DNA of 58,207 nucleotides from Thermophagus sp052400625 (GCA_052400625.1 JBQTGH010000017.1); one strand, 5' to 3'. Positions 43,762-53,210 are shown, counted from the stretch's first letter. Notes: generated by a model from the sequence alone, not told the origin. Program-made: numbers and translations.

Positions 43762-45153
43762 AAAAACTTTATTCATCCCGACTTCTTACTGGAAAGCGCA
43801 ACCGCAAAAGAAATATTTCATGATTATGCGGAGGCGCAACCGATCATTGATTTCCATTGTCATCTTTCCCCAAAACTGATTGCAGAAGATCATCGCTTCG
43901 ACAATCTGGGAGAAGTATGGCTTGCAGGAGATCATTATAAATGGCGTGCCATGCGAACCAATGGTGTGGATGAAGCATACTGCACCGGTGCACCCTCTTT
44001 CTATGACAAATTTTTAAAGTGGGCTGATACAGTACCCTATACGGCAGGAAATCCCCTCTATCACTGGACCCACCTGGAACTGGCACGTTATTTCAACATC
44101 TTTGATCTGCTCAGCCCTAAAACAGCGGACACCATTTATCATCAAGCATCCGAAATGCTGAAGCAGAAGGAGTTTTCTACCCGCAATCTTTTGAAAAAAA
44201 TGAAAGTTGAAGTGGTAGGAACAACAGACGACCCGGCAGATAGCCTGGAATATCACATTCAGTTGAAAAATTTCGAAATTCAGGTCCGTCCTACCTGGCG
44301 CCCCGACAATTTGATCAAGACCGATAATCCGGAAACATTCAATCAATATATCAACCAATTAGAGGAAGTTAGTGGCGCTGTCATCTCCTCTTTTGCCGAT
44401 CTTCTGAAGGTATTGGATCAACGGCATGCTTTTTTCCATGAAACAGGATGTCGTGCCTCCGACCACGGCTTGGACAGGATGTACTACACCGATGCCGCCG
44501 GAACCGATCCCGAAAAAGCCTTCCAAAAAATCAGAACAGGACAGAAACTCAACGAACAGGAAACAGAAGGCTACAGATACAAAATCATGCAGGAACTCTG
44601 TAAACTCAACCACAAACGGGGCTGGGTGCAGCAGTTTCACCTGGGAGCCATGCGTAACAACAACACCAGGCTCTTTAATAAATTAGGTCCTGATACCGGA
44701 TTTGACTCCATTGCCAATCCACAAGACAGTTACAAAATTTCCCGTTTTCTGGATAGCCTGGATGTTTCCAACCAATTGGCAAAAACCATTCTATACAATC
44801 TTAATCCGGCCGACAATGAAGTGTTTGTGACCATGATCGGCAATTTCCAAGATGGTTCTGTCCCCGGCAAAATGCAATATGGGGCTGCGTGGTGGTTCCT
44901 GGACCAAAAAACAGGAATGGAGAAACATTTGGCTGATCTCTCTGCCTTAGGACTCCTTTCCCGATTTGTAGGAATGGTTACCGATTCCAGAAGCTTCCTG
45001 TCCTATCCGCGTCACGAATATTTTAGAAGAATAGCTTGCAATTACATCGGACAAGAAGTGGAAAAAGGCGTTATTCCTAAAGATCAAGAAATTCTTAAAA
45101 CCCTTGTAGAAGGTATTTCCTATCAAAATGCCAAAGCCTACTTTGGATTTTAA
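43759..45153 (+). CDS. uxaC: Uronate isomerase
   Basis: This 464-residue amidohydrolase-superfamily enzyme interconverts D-glucuronate/D-fructuronate and D-galacturonate/D-tagaturonate. The metal-binding IDFHCHLSP (H33, H35), the RKMKVEVVGTTDDPAD-like segment (KKMKVEVVGTTDD), QFHLGAMRNNN and GMVTDSRSFLSYPRHEYFRR are family hallmarks. It opens the plus-strand hexuronate operon. Its start codon ends the repeat array, so its translation may be influenced by the mini-ORFs upstream. Confidence 0.95.
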   Translation: MKNFIHPDFLLESATAKEIFHDYAEAQPIIDFHCHLSPKLIAEDHRFDNLGEVWLAGDHYKWRAMRTNGVDEAYCTGAPSFYDKFLKWADTVPYTAGNPLYHWTHLELARYFNIFDLLSPKTADTIYHQASEMLKQKEFSTRNLLKKMKVEVVGTTDDPADSLEYHIQLKNFEIQVRPTWRPDNLIKTDNPETFNQYINQLEEVSGAVISSFADLLKVLDQRHAFFHETGCRASDHGLDRMYYTDAAGTDPEKAFQKIRTGQKLNEQETEGYRYKIMQELCKLNHKRGWVQQFHLGAMRNNNTRLFNKLGPDTGFDSIANPQDSYKISRFLDSLDVSNQLAKTILYNLNPADNEVFVTMIGNFQDGSVPGKMQYGAAWWFLDQKTGMEKHLADLSALGLLSRFVGMVTDSRSFLSYPRHEYFRRIACNYIGQEVEKGVIPKDQEILKTLVEGISYQNAKAYFGF

Positions 45154-45378
45154 GGTATGGAAAGGGGAAAATACGCAGACGGTGACATTAAGTGACAAAA
45201 TTGAATCGTTCAGACTATAGCAACAAGAAATGAATGTTACCTTCTTCGAAATAGGGAATCCCCTACCTTGTTTTTTAATATGGGTAGACGTCAAAAGAAA
45301 AGAACAATTAAAAAACCCGTTTTTATTTAATCACAATAATTAAAACCAACAGGAAACGTAAATTAAAAATTTATCATC

Positions 45379-46416
45379 ATGTCACAAAAAAGAGTAGTTA
45401 CCTTCGGAGAGATCATGCTGAGGCTTTCTACGCCCGGATATCAACGTTTTGCACAAGCCACATCTTTCGACATCAACTATGGCGGTGGCGAGGCCAACGT
45501 TGCTGTTTCACTGGCCAATTACGGGATTGATGCCAGCTTGGTAACCCGTCTTCCCCAAAATGATATGGGACGGGCATGCCGTATGGAACTGGAAAAATAT
45601 GGTGTAGATACCAGTAAGATCCAGTATGGAGGTGAACGACTGGGGATATATTTCCTGGAATCGGGCGCTGTAGCACGCCCCAGCAAGGTAGTTTATGACC
45701 GCGCACACTCTTCTTTTGCCACTGTGGAGACCGGAACTTTCGACTGGGATGAAATATTTGAAGGAGTGGATTGGTTCCATTGGACTGGTATTACCCCGGC
45801 TGTATCTCAAGGTGCTGCCGATGTTTGCCTGGAGGCGATAAAAGCAGCCAACAAAAAGGGAATTACCGTTTCCTGTGACCTTAACTACAGGAAAAACTTA
45901 TGGAAATATGGCAAAAAAGCCAATGAAGTAATGCCCGAACTGGTAGCCGGTTGCGATATCGTTCTGGGCAATGAAGAAGATGCTGAAATGGTACTGGGAA
46001 TAAAACCGGAAGGGGTAGACATCACCGGTGGCAAAGTAGAAGCTGCAGCTTATCAGAGTGTTTCAGAGCAAATCATGAAACAATATCCAAGAGTAAAAAA
46101 AGTAATCACCACGTTGAGAGGTTCTATCAGTGCCAGTCACAACAGTTGGTCGGGAGTTTTATTTGACGGAAATAAACTTTATACCGCCCCCACCTACCAG
46201 ATTACACATATTGTGGACCGCGTGGGTGGTGGAGACTCTTTCATGGGAGGTCTGATCTACGGTTTACTGACCTATAACGATGATGAAAAAGCTCTTCGGT
46301 TTGCTACGGCAGCATCTTGCCTGAAACATACCATCCATGGTGACTTCAACCAGGTAACCGTGCCGGAGGTGGAAAAACTGATGAGCGGGGATGCTTCGGG
46401 ACGGGTGTCACGTTAA
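45379..46416 (+). CDS. kdgK: 2-keto-3-deoxygluconate kinase (PfkB family)
   Basis: This 345-residue kinase phosphorylates KDG to KDPG. N-terminal FGEIMLRLSTPG and YGGGEANVAVSLANYG fit KdgK. The catalytic loop reads DRVGGGDSFMGGLIYG, with Gly replacing the usual Ala of GAGD. Immediate neighbour eda acts on its product. The 225-bp gap from uxaC may hold an internal promoter, though none was clear to me. Confidence 0.9.
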   Translation: MSQKRVVTFGEIMLRLSTPGYQRFAQATSFDINYGGGEANVAVSLANYGIDASLVTRLPQNDMGRACRMELEKYGVDTSKIQYGGERLGIYFLESGAVARPSKVVYDRAHSSFATVETGTFDWDEIFEGVDWFHWTGITPAVSQGAADVCLEAIKAANKKGITVSCDLNYRKNLWKYGKKANEVMPELVAGCDIVLGNEEDAEMVLGIKPEGVDITGGKVEAAAYQSVSEQIMKQYPRVKKVITTLRGSISASHNSWSGVLFDGNKLYTAPTYQITHIVDRVGGGDSFMGGLIYGLLTYNDDEKALRFATAASCLKHTIHGDFNQVTVPEVEKLMSGDASGRVSR

Positions 46417-46458
46417 TTCCCGATCATCGGATTACTCAACTTTAAAAAAAATAGAAAA

Positions 46459-47133
46459 ATGGCAAAATATAGTAGAATAGAAGTTTTTCAAACCATGAAA
46501 GAGACAGGGGTGGTACCGGTATTTTACCACCCTGACCTTTCCACCGCCAAAAAAGTTCTGAAAGCTTGTTACGATGGCGGCATTCGTACTTTTGAATGGG
46601 TAAACAGAGGAGACTTCGCCCATGAGATCTTCAGCGAACTCAATAAATATGCACTGAAAGAATTGCCGGGAATGATTTTGGGCGCCGGATCGGTGGTCGA
46701 AGAAGCCACGGCCGCCCTCTATATCCAGGTAGGAGCCAATTTTATCGTTTCACCTCTTTTCAATGAGAACATAGCCCGCATGTGCAACCGCAGAAAAATA
46801 ATGTGGGCACCGGGATGCGGATCGGTATCCGAAATCGGAAAAGCAGAAGAACTGGGGGCTGAACTGGTAAAAATTTTCCCCGCCTCGGAAGTGGGGGGAC
46901 CCTCTTTTGTAAAAGCCGTGAAAGGCCCTTGTCCTTGGACCAATATTATGCCAACAGGTGGAGTTGACACCTCCAAAGAAAACCTTCAAAAATGGTTCAA
47001 TGCCGGTGTTACTTGTGTGGGAATGGGATCCAAACTCTTCCCCAAAGACATCATTGAAAAAGGCGACTTTGACGCTCTGTCAGCAAAAGTAAAAGAACTC
47101 ATCAGCACCATTAAGGAAATTAAATCGGCATAG
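46459..47133 (+). CDS. eda: KDPG aldolase
   Basis: This 224-residue class I aldolase splits KDPG into pyruvate and glyceraldehyde-3-phosphate. The key Glu is in TFEWVNRG, and the Schiff-base Lys is in ELVKIFPAS. IMPTGGV and GVTCVGMGSKLFP form the phosphate-binding end of the barrel. It follows kdgK by 42 bp and precedes the SDR gene by 2 bp. Confidence 0.93.
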   Translation: MAKYSRIEVFQTMKETGVVPVFYHPDLSTAKKVLKACYDGGIRTFEWVNRGDFAHEIFSELNKYALKELPGMILGAGSVVEEATAALYIQVGANFIVSPLFNENIARMCNRRKIMWAPGCGSVSEIGKAEELGAELVKIFPASEVGGPSFVKAVKGPCPWTNIMPTGGVDTSKENLQKWFNAGVTCVGMGSKLFPKDIIEKGDFDALSAKVKELISTIKEIKSA

Positions 47134-47135
47134 TC

Positions 47136-47990
47136 ATGACAAATCCTATTAAAGATCTTAATCTAAAAGACAAAGTTGCCGTCATCACAGGCGGTGGCGG
47201 AGTAATCTGCTCGGTAATGGCCAAAGCTTTGGCGTCAAAAGGCGTCAAAACAGCCATTCTTGATCTTAAAAAAGAAAATGCTGAAAAAGTAGCCTCGGAC
47301 ATCAAAAACGCGTTCGGCACCGAAAGTATCGGCATTTCAGCCAATGTGCTGGATAGAGGTAGTCTCGAAGCTGCCAAACAAGAGATAAACGAAAGATTGG
47401 GATCGATTGATTTCCTGATTAACGGCGCCGGGGGGAATGCCCCCTCGGCCACCTCTAAGGCTGAGAGAATCGACCCGGCAGATCTGGACCATCTGGAAGA
47501 AACCTTTTTTGGGCTGGAGTTGGAAGGGTTTGATAAAACCTTCGACCTCAACTTTAAAGGGACACTCCTCCCATCTCTTGTTTTTGCCAAAGACATGGTT
47601 TTAAAACAAAACGGAGGAATTGTCAATATTTCTTCTATGAATTCCTACCGACCCTTGACCAAGATTCCTGCCTACTCGGCCTCTAAAGCTGCCATTAACA
47701 ACTTTACCCAATGGCTGGCGGTTCACTTTGCCAAAACCGGTGTCAGGGTCAATGCCATTGCCCCCGGATTTTTACTCACCAATCAAAATCGTTTTCTATT
47801 GATTGATGAAAAAACGGGCGAAGCTACACCGAGAGGTCATAAAATTATTAATGGGACCCCCATGGAGCGATACGGCACACCCGAAGAACTCACCGGGGCA
47901 TTAATCTTTCTTCTTTCCGACTGGTCGGAATTTATCACCGGAATCGTGATTCCCATAGATGGGGGTTTTAGTGCATACAGTGGTGTTTAA
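47136..47990 (+). CDS. uxuB: SDR-family D-mannonate oxidoreductase (fructuronate reductase)
   Basis: This 284-residue SDR is similar to the YjmF/UxuB-type enzyme of Bacillus, which reduces D-fructuronate to D-mannonate. It has TGGGGVICSVMAK as cofactor loop, the INGAGGNAP block, SSMNSYRPLTKIPAYSASK with the catalytic Ser, Tyr and Lys, and a long C-terminal segment with RFLLIDEKTGEATPRGHKI typical of this subgroup. It is unrelated to the long-chain UxuB of E. coli. Gap to eda is 2 bp. Confidence 0.82.
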   Translation: MTNPIKDLNLKDKVAVITGGGGVICSVMAKALASKGVKTAILDLKKENAEKVASDIKNAFGTESIGISANVLDRGSLEAAKQEINERLGSIDFLINGAGGNAPSATSKAERIDPADLDHLEETFFGLELEGFDKTFDLNFKGTLLPSLVFAKDMVLKQNGGIVNISSMNSYRPLTKIPAYSASKAAINNFTQWLAVHFAKTGVRVNAIAPGFLLTNQNRFLLIDEKTGEATPRGHKIINGTPMERYGTPEELTGALIFLLSDWSEFITGIVIPIDGGFSAYSGV

Positions 47991-48009
47991 TCCTTAAAAA
48001 TGAACAACA

Positions 48010-49083
48010 ATGAAACTAAAAAATGACTTCAAATATGCCATGGTTGTTCCAACCAGCATGGGAGTAAGAATCACACCGGAAAACGGACAACCGGTCCATA
48101 GCAGTGACACCTTTAAGATGCAAGCTACAAGTGCAGAAACCAATGTAGCCAGCATCTCTTCCTATCTGGGATTACCGGTTAAAGTGCTCACCACTTTTGT
48201 AAAAGACAGCCCTATTGCCCAATTCATCAAAAGCAATCTTCGTAATCGTCACATGGATTATGAAGGAATGGAAGTAGAACAAGGCGGCCCTTGGGGCTAT
48301 CGCCATCAGTTTAACATTGCCGACAGTGGCTTTGGCGGAAGAGGCCCTCGGGTACATAACGACAGAGCCGGTGAAATAGGCCGAACTCTGAATGCCAAAA
48401 ACTTCGATCTGGAACGAATCTTCGGACAAGAAGGAGCAGGTGTTTTGCATCTTTCCGGGCTCATTGCAGCACTGTCGCCCGAAACAGGAAATTTTTGCCT
48501 CGAAGTGGCACGGGCCGCAAAAAAACACGGCACAATCATCTCTTTCGACTTGAACTACAGAGCCTCTTTCTGGAAAGACAGACAAAAAGAGCTTCGGGAC
48601 ATTTTCATCGAAATAGCGTCCGTTTCTGATGTCCTGATTGGTAACGAAGAAGATTATCAGCTTTGTCTGGGTATTGAAGGTCCAGAAGCCGGCGGTAAAG
48701 AAATCGCGGACAAGATCGACAACTTTAAGGAGATGATTATGCGGGTGAAGCAAACCTTCCCCAACGCTTCGGTGTTTGCAACAACACTACGCCAGGTGAT
48801 CTCAGCCAACGAACATCTGTGGGGCGCCATTATGCTTGAAGGCAATAACTGGGAAGTGATAGAGCCACGCCCCATCAGAGTCCTGGATCGCATTGGCGGC
48901 GGCGACGGTTTTGTAGGAGGTCTGCTATATGGAATCATCAAAGGTTGGGAACCACAAAAATGGATTCAATTCGGATGGGCATCGGGCGCACTGGCAACCA
49001 CCTTCCTGACCGATTATGCACAACCGGCGGACGAAGAAATGATCTGGAGCCTCTGGAGTGGAAATGCCAGAGTGAAAAGATAA
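48010..49083 (+). CDS. Second PfkB-family sugar-acid kinase
   Basis: A 357-residue ribokinase-fold kinase, distinct from kdgK, with catalytic loop LDRIGGGDGFVGGLLYG and the SFDLNYRASFW and LIGNEEDY blocks shared with KDG kinases. A paralogous KDG kinase would be redundant next to kdgK. Its position between the mannonate-forming SDR and the LarA homologue/gnd pair suggests a gluconate or mannonate kinase. This substrate call is inference. Confidence 0.75.
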   Translation: MKLKNDFKYAMVVPTSMGVRITPENGQPVHSSDTFKMQATSAETNVASISSYLGLPVKVLTTFVKDSPIAQFIKSNLRNRHMDYEGMEVEQGGPWGYRHQFNIADSGFGGRGPRVHNDRAGEIGRTLNAKNFDLERIFGQEGAGVLHLSGLIAALSPETGNFCLEVARAAKKHGTIISFDLNYRASFWKDRQKELRDIFIEIASVSDVLIGNEEDYQLCLGIEGPEAGGKEIADKIDNFKEMIMRVKQTFPNASVFATTLRQVISANEHLWGAIMLEGNNWEVIEPRPIRVLDRIGGGDGFVGGLLYGIIKGWEPQKWIQFGWASGALATTFLTDYAQPADEEMIWSLWSGNARVKR

Positions 49084-49095
49084 ATTTTAAACTAA

Positions 49096-49126
49096 TTGTA
49101 GAGACGGAATAAAGCCGTCTCTACAA
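49096..49126. repeat. Perfect intergenic palindrome
   Basis: TTGTAGAGACGG (49096-49107) and CCGTCTCTACAA (49115-49126) form a 12-bp stem with loop AATAAAG. There is no T-run on the plus strand, so it is not a standard terminator. From memory, GTAGAGACG-type palindromes are scattered widely in Bacteroidota and cyanobacterial genomes. Confidence 0.7.
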
Positions 49127-49178
49127 AACAACACCTCACAGGATCAGGGCATCCATAAATGAAACACAACAAACCAGC

Positions 49179-50453
49179 ATGATTTATTTTCAACAAGGAT
49201 CGGAGAAGAGTGTCCTAAGACCTGATGACCTGAAAAAAGGTCTCTTTGCGGCACTCGAAAAACTGGGAAACCGCCAGAAAGTATTGGCCGTACCACCCGA
49301 TTATACCCGCTTTCATTCCAAGGCCGGTGAATTGACCGGCTATGCCTATGAATACTACGGTAAGAAGCTAACAGATGTCCTGCCGGCTCTTGGTACCCAC
49401 ACAGCCATGACCCGTGAACAAATGGACCATATGTTTGCGGGTATTCCTCAAAATTTATTCCGGGTACATGATTGGAGAAACGATGTGGTTACAATGGGCT
49501 TAGTCCCCGGTAGTTTCATTTCTGAAATAACAGACGGTCGGATTGATTACGACTGGCCGGCACAGGTCAACAAAATGATCCGGGATGGAGGGCATGATCT
49601 GATCCTTTCAATTGGTCAGGTGGTGCCTCATGAAGTGATCGGGATGGCCAACTACAATAAAAATATTTTCGTGGGAACGGGTGGTTCAGAAGGCATCAAC
49701 AAAAGTCACTTTATTGGTGCCGTTTACGGAATGGAAAGAATCATGGGACGCGCCAACAATCCCGTTAGAAAAGTCTTGAATTATGCTTCCCATGAATTCA
49801 CCGCTCACCTTCCTATAATCTATGTTCTCACGGTTGTTGGGAACGACCCTCTTGAAGGATTGGTGGTTCGAGGATTATTCATCGGTGATGACAAGGAAGT
49901 ATTTGAAAGAGCTGCCGATTTGTCCTTGAAGGTTAACTTTGAAATGGTGGAAGAACCCCTGAAAAAGGTAGTAGTATACCTCGACCCCACAGAATTTAAG
50001 AGTACCTGGCTGGGCAACAAAAGTATTTACCGAACCCGCATGGCACTGGCCGACGGCGCGGAACTGATCGTTCTGGCTCCCGGACTGAAAGAATTCGGGG
50101 AAGATCCTACCATTGATAAATTAATCAGAAAATATGGATATAGAGGCACCCCTGCAACCTTGAAAGCCACCAATGAAAACGAAGATCTCAGAGAGAATTT
50201 GGGGGCAGCAGCCCACCTGATTCACGGAAGTTCCGAAGGCCGCTTCACAATCACCTATTGCCCGGGTGCGCTCTCAAAAGAAGAAATTGAATCGGTTAAC
50301 TTTAAATATGCCGATCTGAATGAAATGACATCAAGATATAATCCGGAAAAACTGAAAGATGGGAAAAACATCCTGCCCGATGGAGAGGAAATCTTCTTTA
50401 TTTCTAATCCGGCTCTGGGATTATGGGCCCATAAAGACCGTTTTTCAGAATAG
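49179..50453 (+). CDS. LarA-superfamily nickel-pincer racemase/epimerase homologue
   Basis: A 424-residue homologue of lactate racemase LarA. The family residues are all present: D41 and R44 in PPDYTR, H74 in GTH (LarA H108), H151 in VVPHEV (H174), K161 (K184, the pyridinium-cofactor anchor) exactly ten residues later, and H177 (H200, Ni ligand) sixteen after that. It should use the nickel-pincer nucleotide made by LarB, LarC and LarE, none of which is in this window. Members of this superfamily racemise 2-hydroxy acids, and D-gluconate 2-epimerase activity has been reported for one group. Here, between mannonate-forming and 6-phosphogluconate genes, D-mannonate/D-gluconate epimerisation is the best inference. 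Confidence 0.85.
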   Translation: MIYFQQGSEKSVLRPDDLKKGLFAALEKLGNRQKVLAVPPDYTRFHSKAGELTGYAYEYYGKKLTDVLPALGTHTAMTREQMDHMFAGIPQNLFRVHDWRNDVVTMGLVPGSFISEITDGRIDYDWPAQVNKMIRDGGHDLILSIGQVVPHEVIGMANYNKNIFVGTGGSEGINKSHFIGAVYGMERIMGRANNPVRKVLNYASHEFTAHLPIIYVLTVVGNDPLEGLVVRGLFIGDDKEVFERAADLSLKVNFEMVEEPLKKVVVYLDPTEFKSTWLGNKSIYRTRMALADGAELIVLAPGLKEFGEDPTIDKLIRKYGYRGTPATLKATNENEDLRENLGAAAHLIHGSSEGRFTITYCPGALSKEEIESVNFKYADLNEMTSRYNPEKLKDGKNILPDGEEIFFISNPALGLWAHKDRFSE

Positions 50454-50610
50454 CCTCTTTAAAGGAAAAAATTCCCTGAAAATAAAATTCAACACCACTT
50501 CAGCCCTGTCATCCCATAAAAGGGGCTGAAAATGGGAATCCCTCGAATGGGAAATAAAAGAATTACGTATTATTGTGGCAAACTAAAACTAACAACAAAA
50601 TATTAACACC

Positions 50611-52065
50611 ATGAAACAATTATCAGACATCGGACTCATCGGGTTGGCCGTCATGGGCGAAAACCTGGTACTGAATATGGAAAGCAAAGGATTTCAGGTA
50701 TCTGTTTTTAACAGGACCATTGAAAAAGTGGACAATTTTATCAATGGTCGAGCCAAAGGAAAAAACATAAAAGGGACCCATTCTTTGGAAGAACTGGTTC
50801 AATCGCTGGAACGTCCCCGGAAAGTGATGTTGATGGTGAAAGCAGGAGCAGCAGTCGATAAACTCATCGACAGTTTAATTCCTCTACTGGAACCGGGTGA
50901 TATCATCATTGACGGCGGAAACACCCATTTCCCCGACACCACACGTAGAACCCAATATGTTGAAAGCAAAGGATTGCTCTACATTGGAACCGGAGTCTCC
51001 GGAGGTGAAGAGGGTGCTTTGAACGGCCCCTCCATCATGCCCGGTGGGTCACCTAAAGCATGGCCGGAAGTAAAATCCATTTTCCAATCTATTTCTGCAA
51101 AAGTAGAAGATGGAACCCCTTGCTGCGACTGGGTTGGTGAAAATGGAGCCGGACATTTCGTAAAAATGGTACACAACGGCATTGAATATGGTGACATGCA
51201 GATCATTAACGAAGCTTATCACGTCATGAAGGAGCTGCTGGGAATGTCGGCCGATGAGATGCATGAAGTATTCAAAGAATGGAATAAAGGACCTCTCGAC
51301 TCTTATCTGATTGAAATAACCAGAGATATATTAGCCTACAAAGATGAAGACGGACAACCGTTGGTAGACAAAATTCTGGATACTGCAGGCCAAAAAGGAA
51401 CAGGAAAATGGACCGGAATATCAGCTCTGGACCTGGGAATTCCGCTGACATTGATTGGAGAAGCCGTCTTTTCAAGATGTCTGTCGGCCATTAAAGAAGA
51501 ACGCGTGGAAGCTTCAAAAATACTGAAAGGCCCCAAACCCGAATTTAAGGGCGACAAAGATGCTTTCCTCAAAGACTTGCATGATGCGGTATATGCTTCA
51601 AAAATCATCTCCTATGCTCAGGGTTATGCATTGATGAGCGCCGCCGCCAAAGAATATGGCTGGAACTTGAATTATGGTGGAATTGCCTTGATGTGGCGGG
51701 GTGGGTGTATCATCCGTTCAGTCTTCCTGGGAAAAATTAAAGAAGCTTTCGATGAAAACCCCAATCTGACCAATCTGTTACAGGCTCCTTTCTTTAAAGA
51801 TGTGATCCACAAAACTCAGGATGGATGGCGGCGCGTGGTTGCCAAAGCCGTAGAAAATGGCATCCCAACACCGGCATTTGCATCGGCTCTCAACTATTTC
51901 GACGGTTACCGCCACGATCGTCTCCCCGCCAACCTGCTGCAGGCACAACGCGACTATTTTGGAGCCCATACTTACGAGCGCATCGACCAGCCAAGAGGAC
52001 AATTTTTCCACACCAACTGGACCGGCAAAGGCGGGACCACTGCTTCAACCACCTACAATGTATGA
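50611..52065 (+). CDS. gndA: 6-phosphogluconate dehydrogenase (decarboxylating)
   Basis: This 484-residue enzyme oxidises 6-phosphogluconate to ribulose-5-phosphate and CO2 with NADP+. N-terminal IGLAVMGENLVLNMESKGF and FNRT fit the NADP Rossmann fold, GVSGGEEGALNGPSIMPGG the substrate loop, FVKMVHNGIEYGDMQ the catalytic Lys region, and the C-terminal tail reaches RGQFFHTNWTGKGG. The length and sequence fit the long (about 470-490 residue) bacterial type. Its presence inside a hexuronate operon is unusual and supports a gluconate branch. Confidence 0.94.
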   Translation: MKQLSDIGLIGLAVMGENLVLNMESKGFQVSVFNRTIEKVDNFINGRAKGKNIKGTHSLEELVQSLERPRKVMLMVKAGAAVDKLIDSLIPLLEPGDIIIDGGNTHFPDTTRRTQYVESKGLLYIGTGVSGGEEGALNGPSIMPGGSPKAWPEVKSIFQSISAKVEDGTPCCDWVGENGAGHFVKMVHNGIEYGDMQIINEAYHVMKELLGMSADEMHEVFKEWNKGPLDSYLIEITRDILAYKDEDGQPLVDKILDTAGQKGTGKWTGISALDLGIPLTLIGEAVFSRCLSAIKEERVEASKILKGPKPEFKGDKDAFLKDLHDAVYASKIISYAQGYALMSAAAKEYGWNLNYGGIALMWRGGCIIRSVFLGKIKEAFDENPNLTNLLQAPFFKDVIHKTQDGWRRVVAKAVENGIPTPAFASALNYFDGYRHDRLPANLLQAQRDYFGAHTYERIDQPRGQFFHTNWTGKGGTTASTTYNV

Positions 52066-52085
52066 TCTCTTTAAATCATAAAACA

Positions 52086-53084
52086 ATGAATAAACTACTG
52101 ACAGTTTCCCTCGCCTTGCTGTTTATTATTTCAGGGGGATGTGGCCTGAACAAGGAGGTTAAAGTTCTTAAGCTCGGACATGGACTTGACACCAAACATT
52201 CTGTCCACATTGCCATGGAATTTATGGCCCGTAGGGTAAAAGAATTATCGAACGGAAAATTAAAAATAGAAATTTACCCCGGAGGAGTTCTTGGTTCAGA
52301 ACGCGAAAGTCTGGAACTCCTCCAATTGGGGAGCCTTGATATGACCAAAGTATCCACTGCCGCCATCGAAGGCTTTGTGGAAGAATATAAAATTTTTGGA
52401 CTTCCCTATATCTTCAAAAGCAAAGAGCACGCCTATGCGGTTTTAGATGGTCCTTTGGGTCAGGAAATCCTAAACAAAGGAGAAGAATTCTGGTTGAAAG
52501 GCCTGTGCTTTTATGACGCCGGAGCCAGGAGTTTTTATACCTCCACTCCCATTCAGTCACCAAAAGACTTGGAAGGCCTTAAAATTAGAGTTATGCAAAG
52601 CATCACCTCTTTTGAAATGGTACGGGCCATGGGCGGATCACCAACACCCATTTCCTGGGGCGAATTATATACCGCCCTGCAAGGGAAAGTGGTGGACGGA
52701 GCTGAAAACAACCCGCCCAGTTTTTACCTCTCCCATCACTATGAGGTTTGCAAGTACTATACCCTCAACGAACACACCCGGCTGCCGGATGTCTTAATTA
52801 TGAGCACTCATGCCTTGGAAAAACTTAATTCTCAGGAAAAAGAATGGCTCATGCAAGCCGTCAAAGAGTCCATTCCCGTGCAGCGAAAAGAATGGGAAAA
52901 ATCTGAAGAAAACGCCTTAAAAGCAGTTGTCGCAGAAGGCGTTGAAATCATCAAACCGGATAAACAACCCTTTATTGATGCGGTTGCAGAAGTGTATAAT
53001 TTATATAAAGACAATAAAAAACTTTGGCAGCTGATTCAAAGAATTAAGAATGCCGATCCGGCTCTTAAAACCGAAGAGGAATAA
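52086..53084 (+). CDS. dctP: TRAP transporter substrate-binding lipoprotein, DctP family
   Basis: This 332-residue solute-binding protein captures a carboxylated substrate for the TRAP permease. The signal peptide ends in ISGGCG, so Cys19 or so is probably lipid-modified. Most DctP proteins are free in the periplasm. LGHGLDTKHSVH, the substrate-carboxylate Arg in GLKIRVMQS, and DGAENNPPSFY are typical. I place the start at 52086, because the longer open frame is an artefact running over the gnd 3' end. The operon suggests hexuronates as ligands. Confidence 0.9.
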   Translation: MNKLLTVSLALLFIISGGCGLNKEVKVLKLGHGLDTKHSVHIAMEFMARRVKELSNGKLKIEIYPGGVLGSERESLELLQLGSLDMTKVSTAAIEGFVEEYKIFGLPYIFKSKEHAYAVLDGPLGQEILNKGEEFWLKGLCFYDAGARSFYTSTPIQSPKDLEGLKIRVMQSITSFEMVRAMGGSPTPISWGELYTALQGKVVDGAENNPPSFYLSHHYEVCKYYTLNEHTRLPDVLIMSTHALEKLNSQEKEWLMQAVKESIPVQRKEWEKSEENALKAVVAEGVEIIKPDKQPFIDAVAEVYNLYKDNKKLWQLIQRIKNADPALKTEEE

Positions 53085-53210
53085 ATGAACCGGAGTGTTT
53101 GAAGTTTGAAATTAAAAAACCGAAAATCATAATGATTTCAGAACACTGAAATATGGAATGATTTTTCATAAAAGAAAGCTTGATTAATAAAAAATAAGAA
53201 ATCAACTAAT

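Noticed and set aside
47120..47626. 168-codon antisense frame over the SDR gene
   Set aside because: It is an antisense shadow. Ser/Pro/Leu-rich composition and no motif.
48172..48753. 193-codon antisense frame in the second PfkB gene
   Set aside because: It is an antisense shadow of a gene with intact catalytic motifs. Its His/Phe-rich composition is typical of such shadows.
51825..52085. N-terminal extension of dctP over the gnd 3' end
   Set aside because: The true start at 52086 begins a standard lipoprotein signal peptide. The extension is out-of-frame gnd sequence.
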